A stretch of 64,000 nucleotides of DNA from Veillonella sp. (lineage in GTDB: Bacteria > Bacillota > Negativicutes > Veillonellales > Veillonellaceae): NCBI RefSeq assembly GCF_018364065.1, contig NZ_JAGZMO010000002.1, positions 124,001 to 188,000 on the forward strand. The letters are read 5' to 3'. Of the stretch, positions 1 to 9,087 are shown one piece after another. The first letter of the stretch is position 1. Each line of letters opens with the position of its first letter. Under the pieces are notes generated by a model, which saw nothing but the letters and a program-made list of their open reading frames with translations, did no database searches and was not told the DNA's origin. Position numbers and translations under genes: made by a program.

Positions 1-811
1 TTGTGGCAACAGCGGTAGTTCTGATCAACAAGCCGCACAAGCATTAAAAGGAACAATCACTTCCTCTGGTTCTTCTGCCTTACTTCCATTGGCTAAAGAA
101 GCCGCTGCTGAATTTAAGAAGAAGCATCCTGATGTATCGATCGTACTTAACGGCGGTGGTTCCGGTACAGGCTTAAAACAAGTTTCTGACGGCACTGTAA
201 ACATCGGTAACTCCGACGTAGCAGCTGAAACAAAATTACCTAAAGAAAAAGCTGCAGAACTTGTTGACCACAAAGTAGCTGTTGTAACTGTAGCAGCTGT
301 AGCTAACAAAAACGTTGGCGTTACTAACTTAACTCAACAACAGTTAATCGACATTTTCACTGGTAAAATAACTAACTGGAAAGAAGTTGGCGGTGCTGAC
401 ACTAACGTAGTTCTTGTAACTCGTCCTAGCACATCCGGTACTCGCGCTCTCTTCACTGAGTTCGCTTTGAACAACAACCAGGAAGTTTCCAACAAATCTC
501 TTGAAACTGACGATTCCGGTGCTCTTATCCAAAGTATCTCCAACACACCAGGTGCTATTGGTTATGTAGCTCTTCCATACTTGTTAAATAACACAAGCGT
601 TGCTCCTATGTCCATCGATGGCGTTGCACCATCCCTTGAAAATACCTACAACGGTACTTACAAAGTTTGGGGTTACGAACACATGTACACTAAAGGTCAA
701 CCAGACGCAGTTCAAAAAGCATACCTTGACTTCATCATGTCCGACGAATTCGGTAAAATCCTCGAACAAAAAGGCTACGGTATAGCTTCTAAGATTAAAA
801 CGGGGAAATAA
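1..811 (+). CDS. pstS: Phosphate ABC transporter substrate-binding lipoprotein PstS (5' end missing)
   Basis: Captures phosphate outside the cytoplasmic membrane and delivers it to the PstCA channel. The frame is already open at base 2, where the first codon is Cys followed by GNSGSS; this looks like the acylated Cys of a lipobox, so probably only the signal peptide lies outside the window. The remaining 269 residues show the PstS fold signatures: SSGSSAL near the start, GGSGTGLKQV, and RPSTSGTR, which are the loops that bind phosphate in this family. The stop is 2 bases before pstC, so it is the first visible gene of the pst-pho operon. Family assignment is secure; the lipoprotein call depends on sequence outside the window. 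Confidence 0.95.
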   Translation, partial: CGNSGSSDQQAAQALKGTITSSGSSALLPLAKEAAAEFKKKHPDVSIVLNGGGSGTGLKQVSDGTVNIGNSDVAAETKLPKEKAAELVDHKVAVVTVAAVANKNVGVTNLTQQQLIDIFTGKITNWKEVGGADTNVVLVTRPSTSGTRALFTEFALNNNQEVSNKSLETDDSGALIQSISNTPGAIGYVALPYLLNNTSVAPMSIDGVAPSLENTYNGTYKVWGYEHMYTKGQPDAVQKAYLDFIMSDEFGKILEQKGYGIASKIKTGK

Positions 812-813
812 GA

Positions 814-1722
814 ATGAACATACAAAGCACACTTCGAAATGATCGAATTTGGCGCTATGTGATTCAAGGAGCAGGCTTTTGTCTGCTCCTTCTTACCGTA
901 GCAATAGGTGTTTTCCTAATCTATCGCGGTACAGGCACATTCACCACTTACGGTCACAGCATCTCTGAATTCTTATTCAGCACAAACTTCAAACCTAACG
1001 ATACATTGGAAGGCGGCGGCCAAGTAGGTTCTGCAATCTTCATCGTTGGTTCTCTTATCACTTGCGGCCTTGCACTTCTTATGGCCACTCCGGTTAGTAT
1101 CGGCCTTGCCGTTTACATGGCGGAAATTACACCTTCCTTAGGTCGTCGTTTCTGGCAGCCGGTTATTGAAATCTTCGTAGGTATTCCTTCCATCATCTAC
1201 GGTTGGTTAGGTCTTACGATCTTAGTACCATTCATTCAACGTCACACAGCGTCCGATAGCGGTTTCTCTGTATTAGCCGCATCGATCGTACTTGCAATCA
1301 TGATTTTCCCGACTATTACGTCGGTTACAATGAACGCACTTAATGCAGTACCTAAAACATATCGTCAAGGCGCTTATGGCTTAGGTGCTACTCGCTGGGA
1401 AGTAATTCACAAAATCGTACTTCCTATCGCTAAGAACGGTATCTTGGCAGGCATCGTATTAGGCCTGGCTCGTGCGTTCGGCGAAGCCTTGGCGGTTGCC
1501 ATGGTTATCGGTAAGATGAAAGCCTTACCTACTTCCCTCTTAGATCCAACGGTTAACTTAACCGGCGCTATCGCAGCGGACATGGGCGGTACAATGGAAG
1601 GCAGCGAATACAACTTCGCTCTTTGGTCAATGGCACTCTTGCTATTCATCATCTCCTTATTCTTCATCTTATTAATTCGTTACATTTCACACAGAGGAGG
1701 GGCATCTCTTGCAAGCAAGTAA
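814..1722 (+). CDS. pstC: Phosphate ABC transporter permease PstC
   Basis: One of the two membrane subunits of the Pst phosphate importer. The 302 residues contain about six hydrophobic segments, the first at residues 18-40, with a periplasmic loop after it. The EAA-type cytoplasmic loop that docks on the ATPase is clear (YGLGATRWEVIHKIVLP, near residue 188), followed by GLARAFGEALAVAMVIG, typical of PstC. ATG start 2 bases after the pstS stop, so translation is likely coupled. Its end overlaps the pstA start by 14 bases. Length is normal for the family. Confidence 0.96.
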   Translation: MNIQSTLRNDRIWRYVIQGAGFCLLLLTVAIGVFLIYRGTGTFTTYGHSISEFLFSTNFKPNDTLEGGGQVGSAIFIVGSLITCGLALLMATPVSIGLAVYMAEITPSLGRRFWQPVIEIFVGIPSIIYGWLGLTILVPFIQRHTASDSGFSVLAASIVLAIMIFPTITSVTMNALNAVPKTYRQGAYGLGATRWEVIHKIVLPIAKNGILAGIVLGLARAFGEALAVAMVIGKMKALPTSLLDPTVNLTGAIAADMGGTMEGSEYNFALWSMALLLFIISLFFILLIRYISHRGGASLASK

Positions 1723-2611
1723 AGCAATTCCAGCACCGCGCCGTCGGGCTCTTTCAAGTGATCGTTTAGTAACACTTTCACTTCACTTATTAGCAGGCGC
1801 AACCCTACTTCTTCTGGTTTCCTTCATCGGTTATATCGCTTGGTCAGCCCTCAGCGATTTCCATCCTAACATGTTGGAGTTCTCTCCTACAGGGATTGGC
1901 AACCAGTTATTCAACACTGTGTATCTTGTGTTCTTAGCCTTACTTATCTCTGTACCTCTCGGTATCGGCGCCGGCATCTACATGGCCGAATACGCTACCA
2001 ACGGTAAGAGCCAAAAAGTTCTTCGTATCGCTATCGAAACACTTTCTTCTTTACCATCCATCGTAGTTGGTTTGTTCGGTTACTTGGTGTTCATCATCAT
2101 GACCAACTCCCAATGGAACCTCTTCGCCGGTGCATTAACTGTATCCATTCTTACATTACCGTTAATCGCAACTATCACCGAAGATGCGCTCCGTGCACTG
2201 CCTGCTTCTTATTCTAAAGGTGCTTATGGCTTAGGTGCTACAAAATGGCAAACAATCAGCCGCGTTTTAATCCCTGCAGCATTCCCTGCAATCATCACCG
2301 GTATCATCTTGGCCGCCGGCCGTGTATTCGGTGAAGCCGCTGCTCTTATGTTTACCGCCGGTATGAGTACCGACATCAACTGGAACAACATGGACATCAC
2401 ATCTCCAACAAATGCGTTGAACCCATTCCGTTCCGGTGAAACTTTATCCTTACAAATCTGGGCATCCCGCAGTGAGTCTCTTGATCCTCATGCGAGTGCC
2501 ATGGCAAACTTGAGTGCCTTGTTACTCTTAATACTTGTTTTATCCTTCAGTATTGGAGCACGTGCTTTGAGTCGTTATCTAAATAGTAAAAATCTAGGAG
2601 ATACTAAATAA
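1709..2611 (+). CDS. pstA: Phosphate ABC transporter permease PstA
   Basis: Second membrane subunit of the Pst importer, pairing with PstC. 300 residues, with about six membrane segments and the EAA loop (YGLGATKWQTISRVLIPAAF, around residue 172), followed by GRVFGEAAALMFTAG as in other PstA proteins. The start is a TTG at 1709 inside the last codons of pstC; a strong GAGGAGGGG ribosome site lies at about 1694-1702, and no ATG fits better. Its stop overlaps the pstB start (TAATG). The N-terminus is basic (PAPRRRALSSDR), consistent with a cytoplasmic tail. Confidence 0.95.
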   Translation: MQASKAIPAPRRRALSSDRLVTLSLHLLAGATLLLLVSFIGYIAWSALSDFHPNMLEFSPTGIGNQLFNTVYLVFLALLISVPLGIGAGIYMAEYATNGKSQKVLRIAIETLSSLPSIVVGLFGYLVFIIMTNSQWNLFAGALTVSILTLPLIATITEDALRALPASYSKGAYGLGATKWQTISRVLIPAAFPAIITGIILAAGRVFGEAAALMFTAGMSTDINWNNMDITSPTNALNPFRSGETLSLQIWASRSESLDPHASAMANLSALLLLILVLSFSIGARALSRYLNSKNLGDTK

Positions 2612-3450
2612 TGGAAATCACTAATGCAACTAATCCTGCACTTGCAAATCCGCAATCTGTCAGTGTAGCGCAACCTATGGCTGTTGCTCAGGAAAGCTTA
2701 GCAAATGCATTTACTGTAGAAAATCTTGACTTCTTCTACGGTACATTCCATGCGTTGAAAAACATCAACATGGAAATTAAAAAGAATGAAATCACCGCTC
2801 TTATCGGTCCATCCGGTTGCGGTAAATCCACATTCTTACGTATTTTAAACCGTATGAATGACTTGGAAGGCGACATCACTGTAAAAGGTCGCATCGCTCT
2901 TGAAGGCGAAGACATCTACAAAGACATCGAACCAATCGTTCTTCGTCACCGTGTAGGCATGGTATTCCAACAGCCAAATCCGTTCCCTCAAAGCCTTTAT
3001 GACAACGTAGCCTTCGGCCCACGTTTACAAGGCATCACTAACAAATCGGAACTTGATCAAATTGTTGAAGAAAGTCTTATTCGTGCATCCTTATGGGGTG
3101 AAGTAAAAGACCGCTTGAAGAAAAGTGCTGTAAGCTTGTCCGGTGGTCAACAACAGCGTTTATGTATCGCTCGTACATTAGCTACTAAACCTGAAGTTAT
3201 CCTCATGGACGAACCTACAAGTGCTCTTGACCCTATCTCCACTGCAAAAATCGAAGAATTAGCATTGGAATTAAAGGAAAAATACACAATCGTAATCGTT
3301 ACACACAACATGCAACAAGCAGCACGTATTTCTGATAAAACAGCTTTCTTCTTAATGGGAGATTTGATAGAATATAATAAGACAAAGATTATTTTCAGCG
3401 ATCCAAACCAACCAAAAACAGCTGACTATATTAACGGTCGTTTTGGTTGA
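2611..3450 (+). CDS. pstB: Phosphate ABC transporter ATPase PstB
   Basis: ATP-hydrolysing subunit that powers phosphate import. All ABC motifs are present in order: Walker A GPSGCGKST, Q-loop VFQQPNPFP, signature LSGGQQQR, Walker B VILMDEPTSALDP, and the switch His in VTHNMQQAAR. At 279 residues it is longer than the usual ~250 because of an Ala/Asn/Gln-rich N-terminal extension of about 30 residues before AFTVENLDFFYG. An internal ATG near residue 23 could give a shorter form, but the TAATG overlap with pstA favours the long start. No phoU lies between pstB and phoP; the next gene is 26 bases on. Confidence 0.96.
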   Translation: MEITNATNPALANPQSVSVAQPMAVAQESLANAFTVENLDFFYGTFHALKNINMEIKKNEITALIGPSGCGKSTFLRILNRMNDLEGDITVKGRIALEGEDIYKDIEPIVLRHRVGMVFQQPNPFPQSLYDNVAFGPRLQGITNKSELDQIVEESLIRASLWGEVKDRLKKSAVSLSGGQQQRLCIARTLATKPEVILMDEPTSALDPISTAKIEELALELKEKYTIVIVTHNMQQAARISDKTAFFLMGDLIEYNKTKIIFSDPNQPKTADYINGRFG

Positions 3451-3476
3451 TCTGCCATTAAACAAAGGAGCTAAAA

Positions 3477-4175
3477 ATGAAATCCACCCCACCCTTAATC
3501 TACTGTGTTGAAGATGAGGAGAGCATTCGCGGCCTCATCTCGTACGTACTGAAAGGGCAGGGATTTGAGGTCGGCACCTTCGAATCGAGCGAGCCCTTCT
3601 GGGAAGCCATCGAAGCGCGCCGGCCTCAACTTATATTACTGGACATCATGCTCGAAGGCGAAGATGGCCTGGCCATCCTCAAGAAACTTCGTCAAAATCC
3701 GGCAATGAAAGACCTGCCTATTATCATGCTCACCGCTAAGACCTCGGAGATTGACATTGTACAAGGCCTTGATAACGGTGCTGATGACTACATTTCTAAA
3801 CCTTTCGGCGTTGTGGAACTGGTATCGCGTATCAGAGCCGTATTGCGCCGTTCTCATGTTCATTCCGTCTCCCAAAGTAAAACGTTACGTTGTGACAATC
3901 TTGTGCTGGACCAAAGCAGTCGCCTCGTTACCATCGACGGCAATGTGATTCCCCTCACCTTAAAAGAATACGAACTTCTCCTGTTTTTCATGGAAAATCC
4001 TGGCATCGCCCTTTCCCGTGAACGCATCATGGAAGTCGTATGGGGCTTCTCCTATGAGGGCGAATCTCGTACAGTGGATATGCATATCGTAACATTGCGC
4101 CAACAACTGGGCTCTTCCGGTAAGCATTTGAAAACTGTCCGCGGCGTCGGTTATCGTTGGGAGACAAAAGTATGA
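3477..4175 (+). CDS. phoP: PhoP-type response regulator (OmpR family)
   Basis: DNA-binding response regulator, expected to control the phosphate regulon. The receiver domain (residues 1-120) has the acidic pocket VEDEE, the phospho-acceptor Asp56 in LILLDIMLEGEDG, Thr in MLTAKT, and Lys in DDYISKPF. The C-terminal winged helix (about 135-232) ends with VDMHIVTLRQQLG and VRGVGYRW, standard for OmpR/PhoB. An AGGAG ribosome site precedes the ATG. It overlaps the sensor kinase gene by ATGA. Position directly after pstB supports a phosphate role; the sequence alone only gives the family. Confidence 0.92.
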   Translation: MKSTPPLIYCVEDEESIRGLISYVLKGQGFEVGTFESSEPFWEAIEARRPQLILLDIMLEGEDGLAILKKLRQNPAMKDLPIIMLTAKTSEIDIVQGLDNGADDYISKPFGVVELVSRIRAVLRRSHVHSVSQSKTLRCDNLVLDQSSRLVTIDGNVIPLTLKEYELLLFFMENPGIALSRERIMEVVWGFSYEGESRTVDMHIVTLRQQLGSSGKHLKTVRGVGYRWETKV

Positions 4176-5959
4176 GACAAAAATTTTTCCGAGCCCTGTT
4201 CGGTCTTGGCATGATGAGTCTCGTGTTCAGTACTGTTATTCTGAGCTATCTGTTCTACAACAGCTGGAAGGAAGACTTTAAAAACGTACTCTACACAGAA
4301 AGTAAAATCATTGCCGCCACAGGCACTATCGACAAAGAGCACTTGGAGACAATCACTAAGTCCACCGGCAACACATTGCGCATTACCTGGATTTCGTTCG
4401 ACGGTCGCGTGCTCTATGACAATGTGTCGGATCCGGAAGAAATGGGAAACCATTTGGACCGACCTGAAATTAAGGAGGCCATCCTTCACGGCGAAGGTAG
4501 CGATATTCGCGACTCCTCCACATTAAATACCATCAGCTATTACGAGGCCTTGCGCTTACCGGACAATTCCATTTTGCGAATTTCCCGTAACGGGTCTACC
4601 GTATATAAGGTTATTTTCGATGCCGCTCCGGGCTTTATAGCCCTGTTCCTCATCTTCTCCGCCGGTTGTTACCTTATCGCTCGAAGATGGACCTCTGAGG
4701 CCATTTATCCGATTGAGGAAATCGTAAAAGCCTGGACATCCAACAGTGATACGCAGCCGGTTATTGATGAAGCGTACAACGAAATTACACCGCTTCTGTC
4801 TCGTCTGTCATTCCAGAAAGAAGAACTGGAAACCATGATCTTGCGCCTGCGCGGCGAAAAGAACACGCTCCGGTCCATTATGGAAGAAATGAACGACGGT
4901 TTGCTCCTGGCAGAACTGGACGGCACCATTATCGTTTATAACGAACATGTGAAAGAGTTTTTAAATACGAAAACATCCTTACATGGCGAACCATTACTTC
5001 TCTTATCGGACGATAAAGAATGGCGTGAACATGTAATCAATGCCCTCAACAAACATGTGGGCGGCGACTATATTTTCCAACGGGACGGTCAATATTTCCA
5101 CGTGTTCTTCCACATTACGGAAGATGACCGCTACAAGGGTCGCTTGTTGATTATCATCTCCGATATTACACAATCCTACTTGGAGCAGCAACGCCGTCAC
5201 GAATTTACATCCAATGTTTCCCATGAATTGAAAACACCGCTTACAACCATTAGCGGCTATTCAGAAATCTTAGCTAACGGCATGTACTCTTCGAAAGATG
5301 ACGCCACCGAGCTGGGCGGTTACATTCATCGCGCAGCCCTTCATATGCAGGATTTAATCAATACGATTTTAAAGCTGTCCCGCATTGAAGATGAAGACTC
5401 TGAAATTACCTTTGAAAACGCATCCATACGCCATATCATTCATGTGGCATGGCAGCTTCTGGAAACAAAGCGTCAAGGAAAGAACATTACGTTCTCCTTA
5501 ACAGGCAAAGATGTGAGCCTGCCGTTATCAACAAAGCTGGTGGAAGAAGTATTTATTAATCTCTTCGACAATGCGATTAAATTCAGTCGTGGTATCGATA
5601 ATCACATTACGGTGAATATTTCGACCAATGATTTAACGACTACGGTGACTGTAACTGACGAAGGTATCGGCATTGCCAAAGACAAGCATTCCCGTATCTT
5701 TGAACGCTTCTATCAGGCCGATCCAAGTCGCAACAGCAAACGCGAAGGCAGCGGCCTCGGCTTAGCCCTTATCAAACACATCATGGAAATCCATCAGGGC
5801 TCCGTATCAGTGACAAGCGAACCGGGCGAAGGCAGTACCTTCACCTTGAGGTTCAAAAACACACTGAACGAAGACATAGCCAAGGAAAAAGAAAAGAAGC
5901 GCAGCCAATCTGCCATCTCCTTACCTGGTAAAAATCGGGTAATTGAGCAAAAAGGCTGA
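4172..5959 (+). CDS. phoR: PhoR-type sensor histidine kinase
   Basis: Membrane sensor kinase partner of the preceding regulator. The start is the ATG at 4172 that overlaps the regulator stop (ATGA), giving 595 residues. An N-terminal membrane segment (about 8-30), an extracytoplasmic region, a second membrane segment (about 153-171), a coiled region and a PAS-like domain (about 235-340) precede the kinase core: His351 in NVSHELKTPLTTI, N-box FINLFDNAIKFS, G1 DEGIGI, F-box FERFYQAD, and G2 GSGLGLALIK. A basic, Lys/Glu-rich tail of about 30 residues follows the ATPase domain. Phosphate sensing is inferred from the gene order. Confidence 0.92.
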   Translation: MRQKFFRALFGLGMMSLVFSTVILSYLFYNSWKEDFKNVLYTESKIIAATGTIDKEHLETITKSTGNTLRITWISFDGRVLYDNVSDPEEMGNHLDRPEIKEAILHGEGSDIRDSSTLNTISYYEALRLPDNSILRISRNGSTVYKVIFDAAPGFIALFLIFSAGCYLIARRWTSEAIYPIEEIVKAWTSNSDTQPVIDEAYNEITPLLSRLSFQKEELETMILRLRGEKNTLRSIMEEMNDGLLLAELDGTIIVYNEHVKEFLNTKTSLHGEPLLLLSDDKEWREHVINALNKHVGGDYIFQRDGQYFHVFFHITEDDRYKGRLLIIISDITQSYLEQQRRHEFTSNVSHELKTPLTTISGYSEILANGMYSSKDDATELGGYIHRAALHMQDLINTILKLSRIEDEDSEITFENASIRHIIHVAWQLLETKRQGKNITFSLTGKDVSLPLSTKLVEEVFINLFDNAIKFSRGIDNHITVNISTNDLTTTVTVTDEGIGIAKDKHSRIFERFYQADPSRNSKREGSGLGLALIKHIMEIHQGSVSVTSEPGEGSTFTLRFKNTLNEDIAKEKEKKRSQSAISLPGKNRVIEQKG

Positions 5960-5984
5960 CCGTAAAACTGAACAAAATTCAACT

Positions 5985-6020
5985 AAAAACTCCCCATAGC
6001 ATTTGCTCTGGGGAGTTTTT
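5985..6020 (+). terminator. Terminator after phoR, probably bidirectional
   Basis: A perfect 12-base arm AAAAACTCCCCA pairs with TGGGGAGTTTTT around an AGC/GCT inner stem. Flanking A and T tracts allow it to stop both the pst-pho operon and the convergent MORN lipoprotein gene. Confidence 0.85.
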
Positions 6021-6038
6021 GTGTCCTATTATAACCTA

Positions 6039-6830
6039 TTATTGTGCCGTTCCGATATCAATGGCATCAGCTTTATATACACCTTTTACAGGTAATAACT
6101 TCAAGCCCGCAGCGTCTTTCGGTACATCAAAGATTAACACGACATCGCCTGTGGCACCGGGATTAAATTTATCTAAATACCAGTTAGATGAATAACTGCC
6201 TATGAGTCGTGCTGCCAACATAGCCTCATCATCTTGGGCAAACTGACGACCTTTATTATCGAATAAAACAAATTTACCTTGCGCATCAGCAAATTGTCGT
6301 GGCGTGCTGCCGTTATTTTTTATAGACATGCGCAAAATAAGGAATGATTGCTGTGCCGCATCATTTCCAATGGTGTTAACATTCGTCTTACTATCTACCT
6401 TATAGTCCCAATCCGCATAGGAAGTGAATTGTCCGATTGGAGTCATTGGCTTATCTGGAATGCCATGATCAATCTTTCCTTCATATAAAACCTTCCCATT
6501 ACTAGTAATTTTACCTTCTACAATATAATTATCCTTATAGGTACCTTCCTGAGCAAGTCCGGTGGCCCAAGTCGTTTTCCCCTTACCATCCATTTTACCG
6601 TCTTTGACTTCCCCTTCGTAAACCCAATTAGTGCCGGCGGAGTTTGTGCCTTTAATCGTCCCTTTGCCGTTAGGTGCATCATTTTCGAATTCACCTGTGT
6701 AAGTAACCTCTCTCACAGTATCCCCAAAATGCATCGTCAACGGTTTGTCAGTTACATTCGACTTACAACCGGTAAACAGAATCACACTACCTACCAACAA
6801 CATCCCTAACAACAACTTTTTCTTGTTCAT
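6039..6830 (-). CDS. MORN-repeat lipoprotein with DUF4352-like C-terminal domain
   Basis: Predicted surface or periplasmic lipoprotein of unknown function, 263 residues. The start is the ATG at 6830, just downstream of AAGGAG; the frame extends further upstream but without a ribosome site. MNKKKLLLGMLLVGSVILFTGC is a signal peptide with lipobox FTGC. Residues about 35-130 hold MORN-type repeats (YTGEFENDAPNGKG, YEGEVKDGKMDGKG, YEGKIDHGIP). The C-terminal ~120 residues resemble the DUF4352 immunoglobulin-like domain common in Firmicute lipoproteins (LRMSIKNNGSTPRQF, then FNPGATGDVVLIFDVP). It sits alone between two terminators. Both domains are recognised by pattern only. Confidence 0.75.
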   Translation of the reverse strand: MNKKKLLLGMLLVGSVILFTGCKSNVTDKPLTMHFGDTVREVTYTGEFENDAPNGKGTIKGTNSAGTNWVYEGEVKDGKMDGKGKTTWATGLAQEGTYKDNYIVEGKITSNGKVLYEGKIDHGIPDKPMTPIGQFTSYADWDYKVDSKTNVNTIGNDAAQQSFLILRMSIKNNGSTPRQFADAQGKFVLFDNKGRQFAQDDEAMLAARLIGSYSSNWYLDKFNPGATGDVVLIFDVPKDAAGLKLLPVKGVYKADAIDIGTAQ

Positions 6831-6962
6831 ACAAACACTCCTTATACCAAAAAGCAAATACCATATAATACACATTCGATTTTTGAGTGTGAAATTCCTC
6901 TTTTTTGATGATGAACAAGAGGCTCTTATCCACAAACCACTGAGCTTGCATATTTCTGTTCT

Positions 6963-7050
6963 AAAGGAGCTTAAACTCCATTCGCAAAGAACTTAGACTC
7001 TATTCTAAAAGAACTTAATGCTCTATTCGAAAAAACTTCATAATCTATAT
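6963..7050. repeat. Four degenerate tandem repeats, unit about 22 bp
   Basis: Successive units begin AAAGGAGCTTAAACTCCATT, AAAGAACTTAGACTCTATTC, AAAGAACTTAATGCTCTATT and AAAAACTTCATAATCTATAT. They drift from one another but keep the AAAGAACTTA...CTCTATTC pattern. No known function. Confidence 0.7.
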
Positions 7051-7054
7051 AACA

Positions 7055-7086
7055 AAAAGCGGTATCGCCTTGGCGATACCGCTTTT
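7055..7086 (-). terminator. Terminator at the end of the BMC operon
   Basis: A perfect 15-base inverted repeat AAAAGCGGTATCGCC / GGCGATACCGCTTTT with a two-base gap, lying 57 bases past the stop of the last BMC gene. Read on the minus strand it ends in a T-rich run. Confidence 0.85.
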
Positions 7087-7142
7087 AGACTACTTACTCA
7101 AATAAGCTTGCAGCAGTTCATTCGTATAGATTATTAAACGTA

Positions 7143-7424
7143 TTAGCCTTCAACTTGAGGAAGAATTAATTCAACGTCAGTGTGTGGACGAGGAATTACG
7201 TGTACAGAAACTAATTCGCCTACGCGTTGAGCTGCAGCGGCACCGGCATCAGTAGCTGCTTTAACAGCGCCTACGTCACCACGAACCATAACAGTCACGA
7301 AACCACCACCGATAGTTTCTTTACCGATTAAATAAACGTTAGCTGCTTTTACCATTGCGTCAGCTGCTTCGATAGAGCCTACTAAACCTTTAGTTTCCAC
7401 TAAACCTAATGCTTCGTTCTTCAT
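7143..7424 (-). CDS. BMC-H microcompartment shell protein (last gene of operon)
   Basis: Hexamer-forming shell tile. 93 residues make a single BMC domain with the family core GLVETKGLVGSIEAADAM, KAANVYLIG and VRGDVGAVKAATDAGAAAA, ending VHVIPRPHTDVE. GGAGG precedes the ATG. It differs from the shell protein at 22477-22761 by one residue (Phe/Tyr in the pore-proximal GGGF/Y stretch) over the first ~86 residues, then in the last few residues. It is the final gene of the choline BMC operon, 137 bases after the aldehyde dehydrogenase, so it could also have its own ribosome loading or processing. Confidence 0.95.
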   Translation of the reverse strand: MKNEALGLVETKGLVGSIEAADAMVKAANVYLIGKETIGGGFVTVMVRGDVGAVKAATDAGAAAAQRVGELVSVHVIPRPHTDVELILPQVEG

Positions 7425-7561
7425 AATAAATACCTCCTATAAAATGACTACATAGAACTATAGTTAATTTCTTTAAAACAAATTTATAAACTCACAAAGT
7501 GAATTAACACAATTATTAGACCTGCTGCGTGATTTAATAATCTAATGTGATGTTGTTTGTA

Positions 7562-9058
7562 TTATTGTTGTTTCTGTAATAAAGCAAGTACTTCAGCTAC
7601 GGCGTTACGTAAGCTTTCATCAGTAATTGCAGTATCGCTCTTAGTGCTGCTTGCTGCAGAACCACTTGGGCAACCACAACCAGCAATTTCATCAGTTGGG
7701 TAACATTCTTCAAGACCGTAAGCCACACGTTTAATGTTAATCAAGTTAAGTGGGGATACGTTATCGGAAGTAGCACTGCCGCCTTGAGTACCGCAACCAA
7801 GTGTGAATGCAGGTAACAAGCCTGTGCAAGCACCTGTACCACCTTGAGAACCGGATGTGTTAACTAAAATACGGTTAACTGGTTTAATGGAGAATGCCAT
7901 AGCGATTTCAGGATCAGCTGTATGAAGAGTCATTGTATGACCTGTACCACAGTTGTTCAAGATTTCGATACAAAGTTCACAAGCTTCATGCCAGTTTTGT
8001 ACTACATAGTAGCCCAATACAGTAGTTAATTTTTCATAAGACAGTGGGCTATCTTTGCCTACACCGGTTTGTTTACCGATAAGGATCTTAGTACCTGCAG
8101 GAATTGTAATACCTGCCGCATCAGCCAATACTTGAGGTGGGCGACCTACGAATTTAGCGTTCATAGCGAAGCCGTTTTTGAAGAGAATCTTGCAGATTTT
8201 CTTAGTTTCTTCGTCAGTCATGAAGTAGCAGCCTTGGCGAGTAAATTCAGCTTCAACTTGGTCTTTAATGCATTCTTCAACAACGATACTCTGTTCAGAA
8301 GCACATACAGTACCATAGTCAAATGTTTTACTTGCAATAATACGACGTACTGCATTTGGAATATCAGCAGTGCGTTCAATGAAGCAAGGACCATTACCAG
8401 GGCCTACGCCAAGAGCCGGTTTACCGGAACTGTAAGCGGAGCGTACCATAGCTTCACCGCCGGTAGCAATAATCATATTAACTTCCGGTGCATGAAGTAA
8501 TTCTTTAGTAGCTGCCATGGATGGCATAGTTACACAAGTAATAATATCTTTTGGAGCGCCTGCCATTTCAGCTGCTTCAGCCATTAAGCGAGCTGCTTCA
8601 CAAGTTGCTTTTTTAGCAGATGGATGTGGTGAGAATACAATACCATTACGTGCTTTCAAAGCAATCATAGCTTTATAGATAACAGTGGAAGTAGGGTTTG
8701 TAGAAGGGATGATACCGAACAGCAAGCCTACCGGTACACCAATTTCAATAACCCGTTTAGCTGTATCGTTGTTAATGATACCGCTAACTTTCATGTCTTT
8801 AATGTCGCGATATAAAATGGTAGATGCTAATTTATTCTTCGTAATCTTATCGACTACTTTACCGAACCCGGTTTCTTCTACCGCCATGCGAGCTAAACGC
8901 TCAGCATTTTCTTCCGCTACGCGAACCATATTCTGCAAAATACGGTCCACCTGTTCGTCTGAAAAATTAGCAAATTGTGCTTGTGCTTTTTTTGCTCGTC
9001 TTGCACAACAACGAGCTTCTTGTATGGATTGTAGATCTTTATCGAAAGTAGTTTCCAA
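7562..9058 (-). CDS. CoA-acylating aldehyde dehydrogenase (acetaldehyde to acetyl-CoA), copy 1
   Basis: Expected to oxidise acetaldehyde released from choline to acetyl-CoA with NAD+, inside the shell. 498 residues of the EutE/PduP type: the catalytic Cys252 in YGTVCASEQS, nucleotide-binding IPSTNPTSTVIYKAM, and GVGPGNGP. After the catalytic fold a Gly/Cys/Ser-rich linker leads to an amphipathic helix (ESLRNAVAEVLALLQKQ) that looks like a C-terminal encapsulation peptide. The start is a TTG at 9058, 10 bases after AAAGGAGG. A second, more distant paralog is at 19200-20801. Which of the two carries most flux cannot be seen. Confidence 0.93.
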   Translation of the reverse strand: METTFDKDLQSIQEARCCARRAKKAQAQFANFSDEQVDRILQNMVRVAEENAERLARMAVEETGFGKVVDKITKNKLASTILYRDIKDMKVSGIINNDTAKRVIEIGVPVGLLFGIIPSTNPTSTVIYKAMIALKARNGIVFSPHPSAKKATCEAARLMAEAAEMAGAPKDIITCVTMPSMAATKELLHAPEVNMIIATGGEAMVRSAYSSGKPALGVGPGNGPCFIERTADIPNAVRRIIASKTFDYGTVCASEQSIVVEECIKDQVEAEFTRQGCYFMTDEETKKICKILFKNGFAMNAKFVGRPPQVLADAAGITIPAGTKILIGKQTGVGKDSPLSYEKLTTVLGYYVVQNWHEACELCIEILNNCGTGHTMTLHTADPEIAMAFSIKPVNRILVNTSGSQGGTGACTGLLPAFTLGCGTQGGSATSDNVSPLNLINIKRVAYGLEECYPTDEIAGCGCPSGSAASSTKSDTAITDESLRNAVAEVLALLQKQQ

Positions 9059-9087
9059 TGTTCTACATCCTCCTTTCCCTAACCTAA

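Larger units (their letters stand above)
6831..7142. other. 312-base gap between the MORN lipoprotein and the BMC operon end
   Basis: Contains the 5' flank of the lipoprotein gene (with AAGGAG at about 6839-6844 on the minus strand), degenerate tandem repeats at 6963-7050 and the BMC operon terminator at 7055-7086. No gene is visible. Confidence 0.6.

Noticed and set aside
6963..7050. Tandem repeats as a CRISPR array
   Set aside because: Units are contiguous, diverged and have no unique spacers; no cas genes are present.
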